From Desulfotomaculum sp. (lineage in GTDB: Bacteria > Bacillota > Desulfotomaculia > Desulfotomaculales > Desulfallaceae), in NCBI GenBank assembly GCA_016841675.1, contig JAENYQ010000029.1, forward strand, positions 1 to 37,954: a DNA stretch of 37,954 nt, given 5' to 3'. Each line of letters opens with the position of its first letter. Positions within the stretch are counted from its first letter, which is position 1. The notes under the pieces were generated by a model. It saw nothing but the letters and a program-made list of their open reading frames with translations, did no database searches and was not told the origin of the DNA. The position numbers and the translations under genes were made by a program. Shown piece by piece: positions 23,828-32,252 of this stretch.

Positions 23828-25666
23828 TTAGTCTTGTAAAATCTCGACTTTCCCTGTATGGCCATCCACTTTAATTCTTTGGCCGGTTTTAATCGCCGCA
23901 GTTGCATAACCTGAACCTACCACAGCAGGTAAGCCGTATTCGCGGCAAACGATGGCGGCATGGGACATAATCCCACCTACGTCTGTGACCACCGCTTTTA
24001 CCTTGACAAATATAGGAGCCCAACTTGGCGATGTAGTTGGTGCCACCAGGATTTCACCTTCTTGTAACAACCCCAAATCCGCTGGACTGCGCACCACCCG
24101 GGCAATTCCTTCAACTATACCGGGCGAACCGGGATGGCCTTGTAACTTGCTCATATCTTCTGCCTTTACCGAACCAGCGTCCAGCCAGTCCGACAGGCGG
24201 TCGGTGGTAATCCCCCACAGCGTAATGGTGAACGGTTCGGTTACAACTTCAGGCGGCATCCCCAACGCCGGCGGTGGGGTATATTCCCGGAATTTTTCTA
24301 TTACCCCTTTGCGCCACTCGATTTCCTGAGGCCAGTAGGAAGGTCCGCAGGCTTTTACCCCGGTTCCCCAGGCGCACACCAGATCGTAAAGTGCCTGCCC
24401 GATTTCAAAACGGTTTAAGTACCAGATGTCCTCTATATCCTTAATCATCCCGTGATTGACAAAAATTGCGGACAGTTCTCTCATTTTCCCGTAAAACAAA
24501 CTATGGGACCAATGTTCAACATAAAACGTATGCTCTTCAACAAAAGGAAACACTTTCTGGGAAATAGCCAACAACTCGTTGTAAGCATCCTTGTCTTCTT
24601 GAGTCCGCAAAAGCGAACCGTATTCGGCAACGATCCTATCTCTTTCCTCAACTAGCTTCTGAGTCGGTCGCTCCAGGCTTTCCCCTTTTTGTGCTTTTTT
24701 AATGTAACTTTTAATGGCCATGAATGGAATTTCAGGGCGGTCAAGCCAACAGTAGTGGTCGTGATACCACCCCGTTCCGGAAGACATGTAGAACCAAGGT
24801 TTTTGTGCCTGTTCATACTGTTCAAGCCATTTTTTACCTGCCTCGTTTTCACCGAGGGCGGTGATAATTTCAGCCGGAGTGGATTCATCCTTGAAAAAGT
24901 CGGTTACTTCCAGGGTTATGGCTGACTTGGCCAGTTTTCTTAATTGCATGTCCGGTTGAAAGAGGATAACGTCAATCCCGGCAACCATCCTGGTAATCGT
25001 GCCATCATCTATACCCGGAAAAGCTTTCCGGCAAAAATCAGCAAAGGTAACGAAGGCAGCGTAACCGAGATTCAAAAACTCAAAATGGTACTGCCAAACC
25101 AGCAACGCGCGGTCAATCAAATGGTCATATTTTTTTACGAGTTCGTAACCGCTACTGCGGCCAACTCCCTCATGCACAATGGAGATATCCTCCATGTCCG
25201 GCAAGTCTTTAAACTCAATGTTGTCAATTTCCTTAATCAGCGTTTCCATCTTACTCTTCCAACGGCCATATAAATCTTCCCAATTTTCGTAATAATATCC
25301 AGCTCTTTGTAAGAAATGCTGCAGTCTTTCTTCAACCTGCTTCGGGTCAGTAACCGGCACAGGCGATATATAAATATAGCCGTTTGTTATACGGTGATCG
25401 ACACCAAATGCCGGCGGAACCATGAAAATACGGGTATTGTATTGCGATAGGCCGAGATACCACGCTTCATCCCAAATCAAATCAAACGGGTACATTGGTT
25501 CCGGGTAATGAAGTCCGTCGTAATACCAGAGCATGCTGTTCTCGTAATCTTCCCTTTCCTTATCCATGCTAAATCGGTAGTAATACGGGTACATTCTTTC
25601 CCAGCCTTCCGTACCAGGAATAACAGGAACCTCACCCGGGTTCATGAATTTACTGTCTGCGGACAT
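23828..25666 (-). CDS. ppsA: PEP synthase central-domain-like protein with phosphohistidine domain; probable phenylphosphate synthase 70-kDa subunit
   Basis: A 612-residue (about 70 kDa) protein whose last 100 residues form the PEP-utilizer swivelling phosphohistidine domain (ILVAPTTSPSWAP, then GGIMSHAAIVCREYGLPAVVG). The phosphorylated histidine is H569, the position I recall for the Thauera phenylphosphate synthase protein 1. The N-terminal 500 residues are rich in tryptophan and tyrosine and lack an ATP-grasp domain, as expected for the phenol-binding half. Reaction by family: phenol + ATP + H2O giving phenylphosphate + AMP + Pi, together with the 40-kDa protein. The stimulating CBS-domain third subunit of Thauera is not found. 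Start ATG behind AGGAGGGG; a perfect palindrome precedes the ribosome site. Catechol or a cresol could be the true substrate. Confidence 0.85.
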   Translation of the reverse strand: MSADSKFMNPGEVPVIPGTEGWERMYPYYYRFSMDKEREDYENSMLWYYDGLHYPEPMYPFDLIWDEAWYLGLSQYNTRIFMVPPAFGVDHRITNGYIYISPVPVTDPKQVEERLQHFLQRAGYYYENWEDLYGRWKSKMETLIKEIDNIEFKDLPDMEDISIVHEGVGRSSGYELVKKYDHLIDRALLVWQYHFEFLNLGYAAFVTFADFCRKAFPGIDDGTITRMVAGIDVILFQPDMQLRKLAKSAITLEVTDFFKDESTPAEIITALGENEAGKKWLEQYEQAQKPWFYMSSGTGWYHDHYCWLDRPEIPFMAIKSYIKKAQKGESLERPTQKLVEERDRIVAEYGSLLRTQEDKDAYNELLAISQKVFPFVEEHTFYVEHWSHSLFYGKMRELSAIFVNHGMIKDIEDIWYLNRFEIGQALYDLVCAWGTGVKACGPSYWPQEIEWRKGVIEKFREYTPPPALGMPPEVVTEPFTITLWGITTDRLSDWLDAGSVKAEDMSKLQGHPGSPGIVEGIARVVRSPADLGLLQEGEILVAPTTSPSWAPIFVKVKAVVTDVGGIMSHAAIVCREYGLPAVVGSGYATAAIKTGQRIKVDGHTGKVEILQD

Positions 25667-25681
25667 GGTTTACCCCTCCTT

Positions 25682-25699
25682 TAACAAATTTATTTGTTA
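25682..25699. promoter_or_regulatory. Perfect palindrome upstream of ppsA, operator candidate
   Basis: TAACAAAT-TT-ATTTGTTA is an 8-bp perfect inverted repeat just upstream of the ppsA ribosome binding site. On the minus strand a -10-like TATAAC overlaps its upstream end. It may be bound by the adjacent PucR-type regulator. Confidence 0.5.
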
Positions 25700-25811
25700 T
25701 ACTAATGTCCATTTGGTTTAATAAAGTCCCTTATGACTTTGTAAATTCAGTATGCTTAATCTCTAAGACCACCACCTTGTTCATTACTGCGTGTACATCA
25801 AATGGCATCCC

Positions 25812-25840
25812 TTGACACTGGCATGTCGTAGTGGTAAAAT
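25812..25840 (+). promoter_or_regulatory. Sigma-A promoter of a candidate small RNA
   Basis: TTGACA (25812-25817), 17-base spacer, TAAAAT (25835-25840). The -35 is perfect and the -10 has one mismatch. No protein gene follows on this strand; a terminator follows about 60-110 bases on. Confidence 0.6.
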
Positions 25841-25845
25841 TGGGC

Positions 25846-25953
25846 ATAGCAAAGCTGTAGGTGCTGGATATAATAAGCCATGCGCATGCAGCCTTAGCGC
25901 CGCACCGATTTGAACCTTGGCCAAGGGGGAATCGGTTGCGGCAATTTTTGTTT
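25846..25953 (+). ncRNA. Candidate small RNA between the phenol regulator and ppsA
   Basis: A roughly 108-base transcript is predicted from the promoter at 25812-25840 to an intrinsic terminator. The terminator stem GCCGCACCGATT (25899-25910) pairs with AATCGGTTGCGGC (25930-25942) with one bulge, contains an inner CCTTGG-CCAAGG, and is followed by TTTTT (25945-25949). A perfect CATGCGCATG palindrome lies in the 5' part. No open frame of note. It does not match SRP RNA, 6S, tmRNA or a tRNA as far as I can see. It is transcribed towards the 3' end of the regulator gene and away from ppsA. Confidence 0.5.
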
Positions 25954-25975
25954 AGATTATACTAGTTCAGTTAAC

Positions 25976-27982
25976 TCAAATTCCTTCAATTAATTTCAGG
26001 GCTAGGTGTACTAGAAGAATGGTTTCCGAATTGGTTAAATCTATGTTACCAATCTCTGATATCCGCTTTAATCTATATTTCATGGTGGCGGAATTCAAAA
26101 AACCATTTCGAGAAGCCCTCTGAAGGTTGCAGTTATTATTGAAGTACAGTGTTAAAGTTTCGACCAACTGCGATTTGTTTTTTTCATCATAGTCAATAAG
26201 AGGACCAATTACCTTACGGATAAATTCACGAAAACGGTCAGCGTCTATGTTTATAACACTAAATATTCCTAATTTTTCATATGCCAAACAGCGGTTTTTG
26301 CGATTTAGTGCTTTTGCTATATCGATGGTGGCGCGGGCCTCATGATAGGAGTTGGCAAAATCTTTTAACCGACTGCAGGGTGAACCGATACCAACCCACC
26401 ACTTGTATTCAGGCAAATGCGTTTTTAGTTCGTTTTCTATTTTTTGTAAAACACTTGTAAGGTTATCGAGCTTGGGGTCCGCTTCATCTTGAACCGGCAG
26501 CAATCCAATTGTTTTTTTCCGGTTGCCACTTAAAAAGAAGCCGGGACAAATGCTTTCAAAAACATAGCGCACTGCTTCAAAGAAGCTTTCCGTCATGCGC
26601 GCTTGTCTATATTGCCTCTTTTCATCATCTACAACTTCCTCAAGCACAATGTCTATGGACATCAAACGATAGGTTTTGCTTAAATCAAGCCCTAATTGAT
26701 TAGCACGCCATAAAACAATTTCCTCGCTTTCATACTTGCCCGCCAGTAATGCTTCAAAAAAGTTCTCCCGGATCCTTAGCTCGGTCTCAAAAGAGGCTTT
26801 TTGCTTTAACATTTCCAAAGCTATCACCGTTGCGGCATGCTCCAAGGCAATACAGTCCAGCCTGCTCAATGAATTTTCTTCCAGGGCGGTCACGAATCCA
26901 AGGTGATTATTGCCAGCAATGATGGGAACCACCGCCATATCTTTTAAGCCATCGGCGACCAGTTCGGGGAACATAAGCCTAAAGTAGTGAGTGCTGGAAT
27001 CCATAGTCAGAAGAGCTTGGCATACCGCTGAATCGGCGGCCACATTCCTCCAGACCAGTTCAATATCATCCTCGCCATCATCTTCTTTTTTTAGTAATGG
27101 TTTGGAGCAAGATAGGACCTGAAAGAAACGGTCGGCCACCAGTACTGACCGGTCAATAATATGGGCCAGGTTTCCAGTAATTTTGGCAAGCCCTTGTCCT
27201 TCCAGTACCAAAGATGTAAGCTGATTGTGAATAGCTGCGGATTTTTGCATCGCTGCCTTTTCATGATACAGCAAATTATTAACTCTACTCAGTTCCGAAA
27301 TTTTTTCTTTCAGTATTTCATTGGTGCGTTCTAGAACAGAATTACTCATCCCCCGCCAAAGGGTAACACGCTTCCGCTCTTCTTCCGCCAAGCACTGCTC
27401 TAAGTCCTCAATATTGCGGAAAGCGGCGCCATCCCATGCTTCAGTATTGCGCAATTCAAATTGGCAATGGGGGTCTCCCATACCCTGACACATTGTTTCA
27501 ACACAAATTACCTGTCGCCCCAAAAAACCGGTACTAAAACCACTGGCGTAGCCACTCAATGTCCAACAAACGGGGTCTTTAGCCGGGCCGAAAAGACGTA
27601 AATGATGCTCGGCTTCATACGAGTTGCGCCAGATGCCCCGCATTAAGAAAGTCCCTTTCTGCCGGTTATATTCAAGAGTTTTAGTAGAGGCGTGCACAAT
27701 ACCCTCTAACTTGTGCATTAACGGCCCGGCCAGCATCCAGTTGGCATCGTTTTCAAATTCGAAAGAATTGCGCAAGGTAGTTGCGTCATTAAAGCCACAG
27801 CGGTAGCCAAAACGTGCTAGAATACCGCGAACAATGTCTTCCCCCAGGGTATGGGTCATTTCTTTACGTAATTCACAAAGGGCATTCGAATTAAAAATTA
27901 ACATCCTGTTGCCGCAAAAATTGATTATGCCATCATCCTTGTTTATGTCGAGAAGTTCCGTTAGTCTTAATTCCTGTTTCAC
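25976..27982 (-). CDS. Phenol-sensing regulator: XylR_N/V4R sensor fused to a PucR-type DNA-binding output
   Basis: A 668-residue chimeric regulator. Residues 1-175 form a XylR_N plus V4R aromatic sensor. The phenol contacts and zinc ligands I recall from MopR (H106, W134; C155, E178, C181, C189) are all found at a constant offset of 16: H90, W118, C139, E162, C165, C173. A coiled linker (about 190-250), a GAF-like region (250-400), a CdaR/PucR GGDEF-like domain (about 420-560) and a PucR HTH (about 605-665, with SATMKYRLKRI) follow. No sigma-54 AAA+ domain is present, unlike DmpR/XylR, so it should work with ordinary promoters. Start GTG 27982 behind AGGAGGG. It lies upstream of the pps-ubiD genes and is their likely activator. 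Confidence 0.88.
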   Translation of the reverse strand: MKQELRLTELLDINKDDGIINFCGNRMLIFNSNALCELRKEMTHTLGEDIVRGILARFGYRCGFNDATTLRNSFEFENDANWMLAGPLMHKLEGIVHASTKTLEYNRQKGTFLMRGIWRNSYEAEHHLRLFGPAKDPVCWTLSGYASGFSTGFLGRQVICVETMCQGMGDPHCQFELRNTEAWDGAAFRNIEDLEQCLAEEERKRVTLWRGMSNSVLERTNEILKEKISELSRVNNLLYHEKAAMQKSAAIHNQLTSLVLEGQGLAKITGNLAHIIDRSVLVADRFFQVLSCSKPLLKKEDDGEDDIELVWRNVAADSAVCQALLTMDSSTHYFRLMFPELVADGLKDMAVVPIIAGNNHLGFVTALEENSLSRLDCIALEHAATVIALEMLKQKASFETELRIRENFFEALLAGKYESEEIVLWRANQLGLDLSKTYRLMSIDIVLEEVVDDEKRQYRQARMTESFFEAVRYVFESICPGFFLSGNRKKTIGLLPVQDEADPKLDNLTSVLQKIENELKTHLPEYKWWVGIGSPCSRLKDFANSYHEARATIDIAKALNRKNRCLAYEKLGIFSVINIDADRFREFIRKVIGPLIDYDEKNKSQLVETLTLYFNNNCNLQRASRNGFLNSATMKYRLKRISEIGNIDLTNSETILLVHLALKLIEGI

Positions 27983-28201
27983 GGAAACCCTCCTGACAAA
28001 AGGTATTATTTAAGTATTCAAACTATTTTAAATTATCAAACGGGATAACTGAATATTAACATAGCAACCAAAACTAGTCTATACCTATTATAGGAGAAAT
28101 TACCTCCTTGGTTTTATCTAATTTGGATAAACCATCAAGCATTCAGAGAGCAGAAAGGACCATTTTAAGATATAATTAAGCGCTGAAAAAACAAATACTA
28201 C

Positions 28202-28438
28202 CTACTCCCAATCTTTCCACACATCTGGTTTATAACCCACTGTAGCCCGTTTACCATTTCCGACAATAGGTGATTTATAAAGTTTCGGATTTTTAAAAAG
28301 AATCTCTTCCGCAACGCTTCCACTTCCAAGGCGCTGTAAATTAAACTCCTTATACTCTTTCGCTTTTGGGTTTATTAGATCTTTAAGACCTATGGAAGCT
28401 CTAATCTCTAAATTCCTTCCACATCGTAAATCCTCCAA
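28202..28438 (-). pseudogene. Truncated ArsC/Spx-family gene fragment
   Basis: About 65 codons match the C-terminal part of ArsC-family proteins: IGLKDLINPKAKEYK, then LFKNPKLYKSPIV and GYKPDVWKDW. The N-terminal half with the catalytic cysteine is missing. The apparent TTG start is part of a GGAGG ribosome site; the real ATG after it (28425) reads only seven codons before a stop in another frame. This looks like a decayed gene. Confidence 0.65.
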
Positions 28439-28465
28439 TATAACCGATTATTTTTAAAACTTGCA

Positions 28466-28507
28466 GTGACTAATAGGGGTAATTCAAGAATCGCCCCTAT
28501 TGGTCAC
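28466..28507 (-). terminator. Hairpin at the end of hydroxylase 3 operon
   Basis: A 14-bp stem with one G-T pair, GTGACTAATAGGGG (28466-28479) with CCCCTATTGGTCAC (28494-28507). It includes the stop codon of the large subunit. The minus-strand sequence after it has a short TTTT, so termination is plausible but not certain. Confidence 0.5.
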
Positions 28508-30803
28508 TTAATTTCTTAACCGCCCCCTCCTTCTGCATACCCATAAACACTTTTTCAGGCGTTACCGGAAGCTTTGTTATTCTAACACCCACTGCATTAT
28601 AAACCGCATGTACGATGGCCGGCGCGGGCGTATTGGTTACAACTTCGCCGATCGACTTGGCCCCAAAGGGACCTGTGGGTTCGAAACTTTCTTCGAAGGC
28701 CACCCTTATATTTTTAATGTCTTTGCGGCATGGAATCTTGTACTGCATAAAAGAATTTGTCTGCAGAACGCCTCTTTGGTCATATCTTACTTCCTCAAAC
28801 ATCGCCATCCCGATGCCCTGAACAATGCCACCTTCTGTCTGGACTCTAGCCAAATTTGGATTGATCACCGTTCCGCAGTCCACTACCGCCACATAATCAA
28901 TTAAATCTACCTTGCCGGTCTCTTGATCCACTTCCACCTCGGCAAACCCGGCCACAAAGGGTGGTGGCGACACCGGACTCCCATAGGTGGCGTTGCCGAC
29001 CAACTGAAGTTTGCCGGTCCCCAGAATCAGAAGTTCAGCCAGTTTGGTCAAGCTGATGGATTTATCTCCATCAATGGACCTGATGGTTTTTCCGTCAAAA
29101 TCCACTTCATCAGGCGGCACTTTTAACAAGACGGCCCCGTTTTGCATAATTTGCTGCTTTAAATCTTCTGCCGCTTTAACCACGGCCATTCCCGTGACAT
29201 AAGTCGTGCTGGAAGCGTAAGAACCCGGGTCGTACGGGGAAACATCCGTATCCGCGGCATTGACAATAATGTTTTCCACCGCAGTTTCTAAAATTTCGGC
29301 AGCCATTTGGGCCAGTATAGTATCGCTTCCCGTTCCCATGTCCGTCGAGCCAATAAGAAGCGTAAAGTTGCTGTCATCATGCAAACGTATTTCGGCAGAG
29401 GCGGTTTCCAGACCAGCGATCCCCGACCCCTGCATGGTTACTGCCATGCCCACCGCTCTTACTTTATTACTGCCTGCATCTCTCCTAGGGTACTTTTCGT
29501 CCCATCCGATCATTTCCTTACCCTTTTCTATGCACCGGTGCAGGGAAGAACTGCCTAAAGGATGTTTGGTGTGGACCAGAGATGTTTCACCTGCCCTGAT
29601 TAAATTTTTCAACCGCATTTCCGCCGGGTTCAGGTTCAGTTTTTCCGCCAGCTTGTTGACGGCTGACTCAAGGGCAAAAGTTCCTTGGGTGGCTCCATAG
29701 CCCCGCAAAGCTCCCGCCGGCATTTTATTCGTATATACTGCATGGCCCATATAACGGACAGCATTTGTTTTATTATATAATGGAAGAGTTTTTTCTCCCG
29801 CCACCGCAAATACCGTGGGCGCATGCTCCCCGTAGGCCCCTGTGTCGGATAAACCCTGAATATCAACCGCCCTGATGTACCCTTCCTGATCGGCTCCCAG
29901 TCTCACCTTTAATCGCATTGCATGGCGGCTATTTGTAGAAGTAAAGGTTTCCTTTCTTTCATACACAATCTTAGCCGGTTTCCCTGTCTTTAAAGTAACA
30001 ATGGCCGGAAATATTTCCGCTACAGCAGTCTGCTTGCCTCCGAAACCTCCGCCTATTCGCGGTTTAATGACCCTGATCCTACTTGCAGGTATTTGTAATG
30101 CTCTGGACAGTATTCTTCGCACATGAAATGGAATCTGGGTGGAACTTACCACCACAAGCCTGTTAGTATGATCAAGGTAACTGAAAGCACGGTACGTTTC
30201 CATCATGGCTTGGGCCTGGGCTTGGGTGTAATAGGTTTCTTCCACTAGCACCGCGCACTTGCGCAATTCTTCCTCGACATCACCAACTTCCACCTTGTGC
30301 ATTGATGCAATATTCTTTTCCTGTTTCAACCCGATATCGAAATTGCAGTGCAGATCATCTTCAGGATGAACGATGGATGGATGTCCGACCGCCTTTTCAA
30401 AGTCCAAAACAGGGTCCCATACCTCATATTCAACCTTGATCAGGCCCGCGGCTTTTAACGCCGTTTTTTCACCTGCGGCAGCGATGATGGCCACTTCATC
30501 GCCCACGTACCGGACAACTTGATCCAATATTAACCGGTCATAAGGCGAAGGTTCCGGATAGGATTGCCCGGCTGATGTATATCTGATATTGGGCACGTCC
30601 TTGTAAGTAAGAATACACTCAACACCATCCAGTTTTTCCGCCTTGGATATGTCAATGGATGTTATTTTGGCGAAGGCGTGCGGGCTCCGAAGTATTTTGA
30701 CTACCAGAGTATTTGGCATGGCCAAATCATCCGTATAAACGGGTTTGCCGGTGGCGATGGCTATGCCATCTAGTTTTGCAATACCCTTACCGACGATATG
30801 CAT
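28497..30803 (-). CDS. Molybdenum hydroxylase 3, large Mo-cofactor subunit (xanthine dehydrogenase family)
   Basis: A 768-residue molybdopterin subunit, clearly a different branch from the two HcrA-like copies. It has GGGFGGK, RGYG in place of RGHG, MGTGSD in place of IGQGSD, and a C-terminal AKSIGEV with the catalytic glutamate at E720. These features fit the XdhA/aldehyde or N-heterocycle hydroxylase branch. Typical role: oxidative hydroxylation of a heterocycle or aldehyde with water as the oxygen source. The substrate cannot be told. It begins 2 bases after the FeS gene stop and has only a weak ribosome site, which suggests translational coupling. Confidence 0.85.
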   Translation of the reverse strand: MHIVGKGIAKLDGIAIATGKPVYTDDLAMPNTLVVKILRSPHAFAKITSIDISKAEKLDGVECILTYKDVPNIRYTSAGQSYPEPSPYDRLILDQVVRYVGDEVAIIAAAGEKTALKAAGLIKVEYEVWDPVLDFEKAVGHPSIVHPEDDLHCNFDIGLKQEKNIASMHKVEVGDVEEELRKCAVLVEETYYTQAQAQAMMETYRAFSYLDHTNRLVVVSSTQIPFHVRRILSRALQIPASRIRVIKPRIGGGFGGKQTAVAEIFPAIVTLKTGKPAKIVYERKETFTSTNSRHAMRLKVRLGADQEGYIRAVDIQGLSDTGAYGEHAPTVFAVAGEKTLPLYNKTNAVRYMGHAVYTNKMPAGALRGYGATQGTFALESAVNKLAEKLNLNPAEMRLKNLIRAGETSLVHTKHPLGSSSLHRCIEKGKEMIGWDEKYPRRDAGSNKVRAVGMAVTMQGSGIAGLETASAEIRLHDDSNFTLLIGSTDMGTGSDTILAQMAAEILETAVENIIVNAADTDVSPYDPGSYASSTTYVTGMAVVKAAEDLKQQIMQNGAVLLKVPPDEVDFDGKTIRSIDGDKSISLTKLAELLILGTGKLQLVGNATYGSPVSPPPFVAGFAEVEVDQETGKVDLIDYVAVVDCGTVINPNLARVQTEGGIVQGIGMAMFEEVRYDQRGVLQTNSFMQYKIPCRKDIKNIRVAFEESFEPTGPFGAKSIGEVVTNTPAPAIVHAVYNAVGVRITKLPVTPEKVFMGMQKEGAVKKLSDQ

Positions 30804-30805
30804 AT

Positions 30806-31255
30806 TTAGGCCACCCCCAGATACTTCTTAACTGCCCGTAGCTGTCCCATATAGCCCGTACATCGGCATAAATTTCCGGTTAGGTAATGTTTGATTTCTT
30901 CTTCAGTAGGATTCTTTAGTTCGTTTTTCATGGCCAGTACAGTCATGATGAAACCGGGACTGCAGAAACCGCACTGGTCTGCGCCTTCGGCCCCAAGTAC
31001 TCGGGCAAACTCCTCGGCTTCCTTTGGAACTCCTTCAATTGTGGTAATACTTTTACCGTGCACCCGGAAAGAGAGAGTAGAGCAGGACAAGGTGGGTTTC
31101 CCGTCTATCCACACGGTACACAGGCCGCAACTGGAAGTGTCACAGCCTTTTCTTAAGCTTAGCAAGCCAATAGCCCTTAAAGTATCCGCCAGTAATTCGT
31201 CGTTTTCTATCTCCAGGCTAGTCTTTTTATTGTTGATGGTGACTTCTATCTGCAT
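30806..31255 (-). CDS. Molybdenum hydroxylase 3, [2Fe-2S] subunit
   Basis: A 149-residue two-cluster subunit with C38, C43, C46, C58 for the plant-type cluster and C95, C98, C130, C132 for the second. It is shorter and divergent from the two HcrC-like copies. It overlaps the FAD gene by 10 bases and abuts the Mo gene, so the three form one operon. Confidence 0.92.
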   Translation of the reverse strand: MQIEVTINNKKTSLEIENDELLADTLRAIGLLSLRKGCDTSSCGLCTVWIDGKPTLSCSTLSFRVHGKSITTIEGVPKEAEEFARVLGAEGADQCGFCSPGFIMTVLAMKNELKNPTEEEIKHYLTGNLCRCTGYMGQLRAVKKYLGVA

Positions 31256-32043
31256 TCCAATACCTCCGTAACCGCCCTTTTAACTAGTACCTGGCATATT
31301 GCTTTTCGATATTCCGCCGTACCCCTAATGTTGGTTCCAAAAGATAACTCCTCTGCCGCCATATTGGCTGCCTGGTCAATAGTTTCAGGGCTAAGATTCG
31401 CTTGGGATAGATTTTCTGAAGCTATGGGGGCAATTTTAGCCCTTTGCGGCCTGGCTCCGACAACAATGCGCCACCCGTCATGCAAATTGGAAACGGCGAC
31501 ATTTAAAATAGGATAATCAGTTGCCGAATTTCTTATATTGTGATAAACGGCTTTTCTTGGACTTTTCTTAATCAATATGCTGGTGAGAATATCCTTGGCG
31601 CTGGATTGAGCCAAAAATTGATCCAGTGGCATTCTTCCGCCTTTAAACAACTCTACCTCTGTATCCAAGGCCAATAACGGTGTTATCAAATCAGAGAAGC
31701 CGTACTTAGCATAAACGGTAGCCCCGACAGTAGCAATATTTCTAAATTGAACGCCCATTATATAGCTGACTGATTTGGATAACACTCCGTTAAAATAATC
31801 AGCTAAAAGAGGACTAGTCTCAACAGTTCTAAATGTTGTCAGTGCTCCTATCTCGATATGCTCATCCAGCTCTTTTATATAATCCAAGTTAAGTTTTGAC
31901 AAATCTATAGCGGTACCAATCTTTTGGGAGCCTAATCGCAAAAAGGCGCAACCGCCAAGAACCGTGCTGCTTTTATTAGCTGTCAATACTTGATATGCTT
32001 CAGCAATGGTATCTGGTTGTACTAAATCGAGTATAGTAAACAC
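31246..32043 (-). CDS. Molybdenum hydroxylase 3, FAD subunit
   Basis: A CoxM/XdhB-type FAD subunit of 265 residues from GTG 32043, which has AAGGGGG 8 bases upstream and gives the usual start (V/M)FTILDLVQP; an ATG at 32079 would add 12 residues without a ribosome site. FAD sites are altered: GGCAFLR replaces AGGTD and TVGATVYA replaces TIGGN, so flavin binding may differ. No [4Fe-4S] insert. First gene of the operon. Confidence 0.8.
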   Translation of the reverse strand: MFTILDLVQPDTIAEAYQVLTANKSSTVLGGCAFLRLGSQKIGTAIDLSKLNLDYIKELDEHIEIGALTTFRTVETSPLLADYFNGVLSKSVSYIMGVQFRNIATVGATVYAKYGFSDLITPLLALDTEVELFKGGRMPLDQFLAQSSAKDILTSILIKKSPRKAVYHNIRNSATDYPILNVAVSNLHDGWRIVVGARPQRAKIAPIASENLSQANLSPETIDQAANMAAEELSFGTNIRGTAEYRKAICQVLVKRAVTEVLECR

Positions 32044-32252
32044 TTTTGGTTCCCCCTTAAACTCCGGTGCTAGTGGCATTGTAATCTACCGTGGCACCTA
32101 TTAGTAACCATCAGTTTCTAACAGCACTGGGATTTTTACGTGTGTTTTCTTCTGTTCTTTTAGATGATGAACTTCCTGGCATTTTTCTCTATTATGCGCC
32201 AGCGCTAACACTATTTACGATTGTCTTTTGCACTGCCCTATGCAATCTTTAT

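Noticed and set aside
22542-25666. A frameshifted PEP synthase split into two pieces
   Set aside because: The two genes are in the wrong order for a broken PEP synthase (the histidine half comes first), each has its own ribosome site, the PEP-binding domain is absent, and sizes match the known split phenylphosphate synthase.
25897-25945. tRNA-like GGTTCAAAT segment on the minus strand
   Set aside because: No acceptor, D or anticodon arms can be drawn; the segment is part of the hairpin of the candidate small RNA terminator.
25800-25960. Molybdenum cofactor riboswitch
   Set aside because: The structured RNA is on the plus strand, ends in its own terminator and has no downstream gene, so it is not a cis-acting leader of a molybdenum gene.
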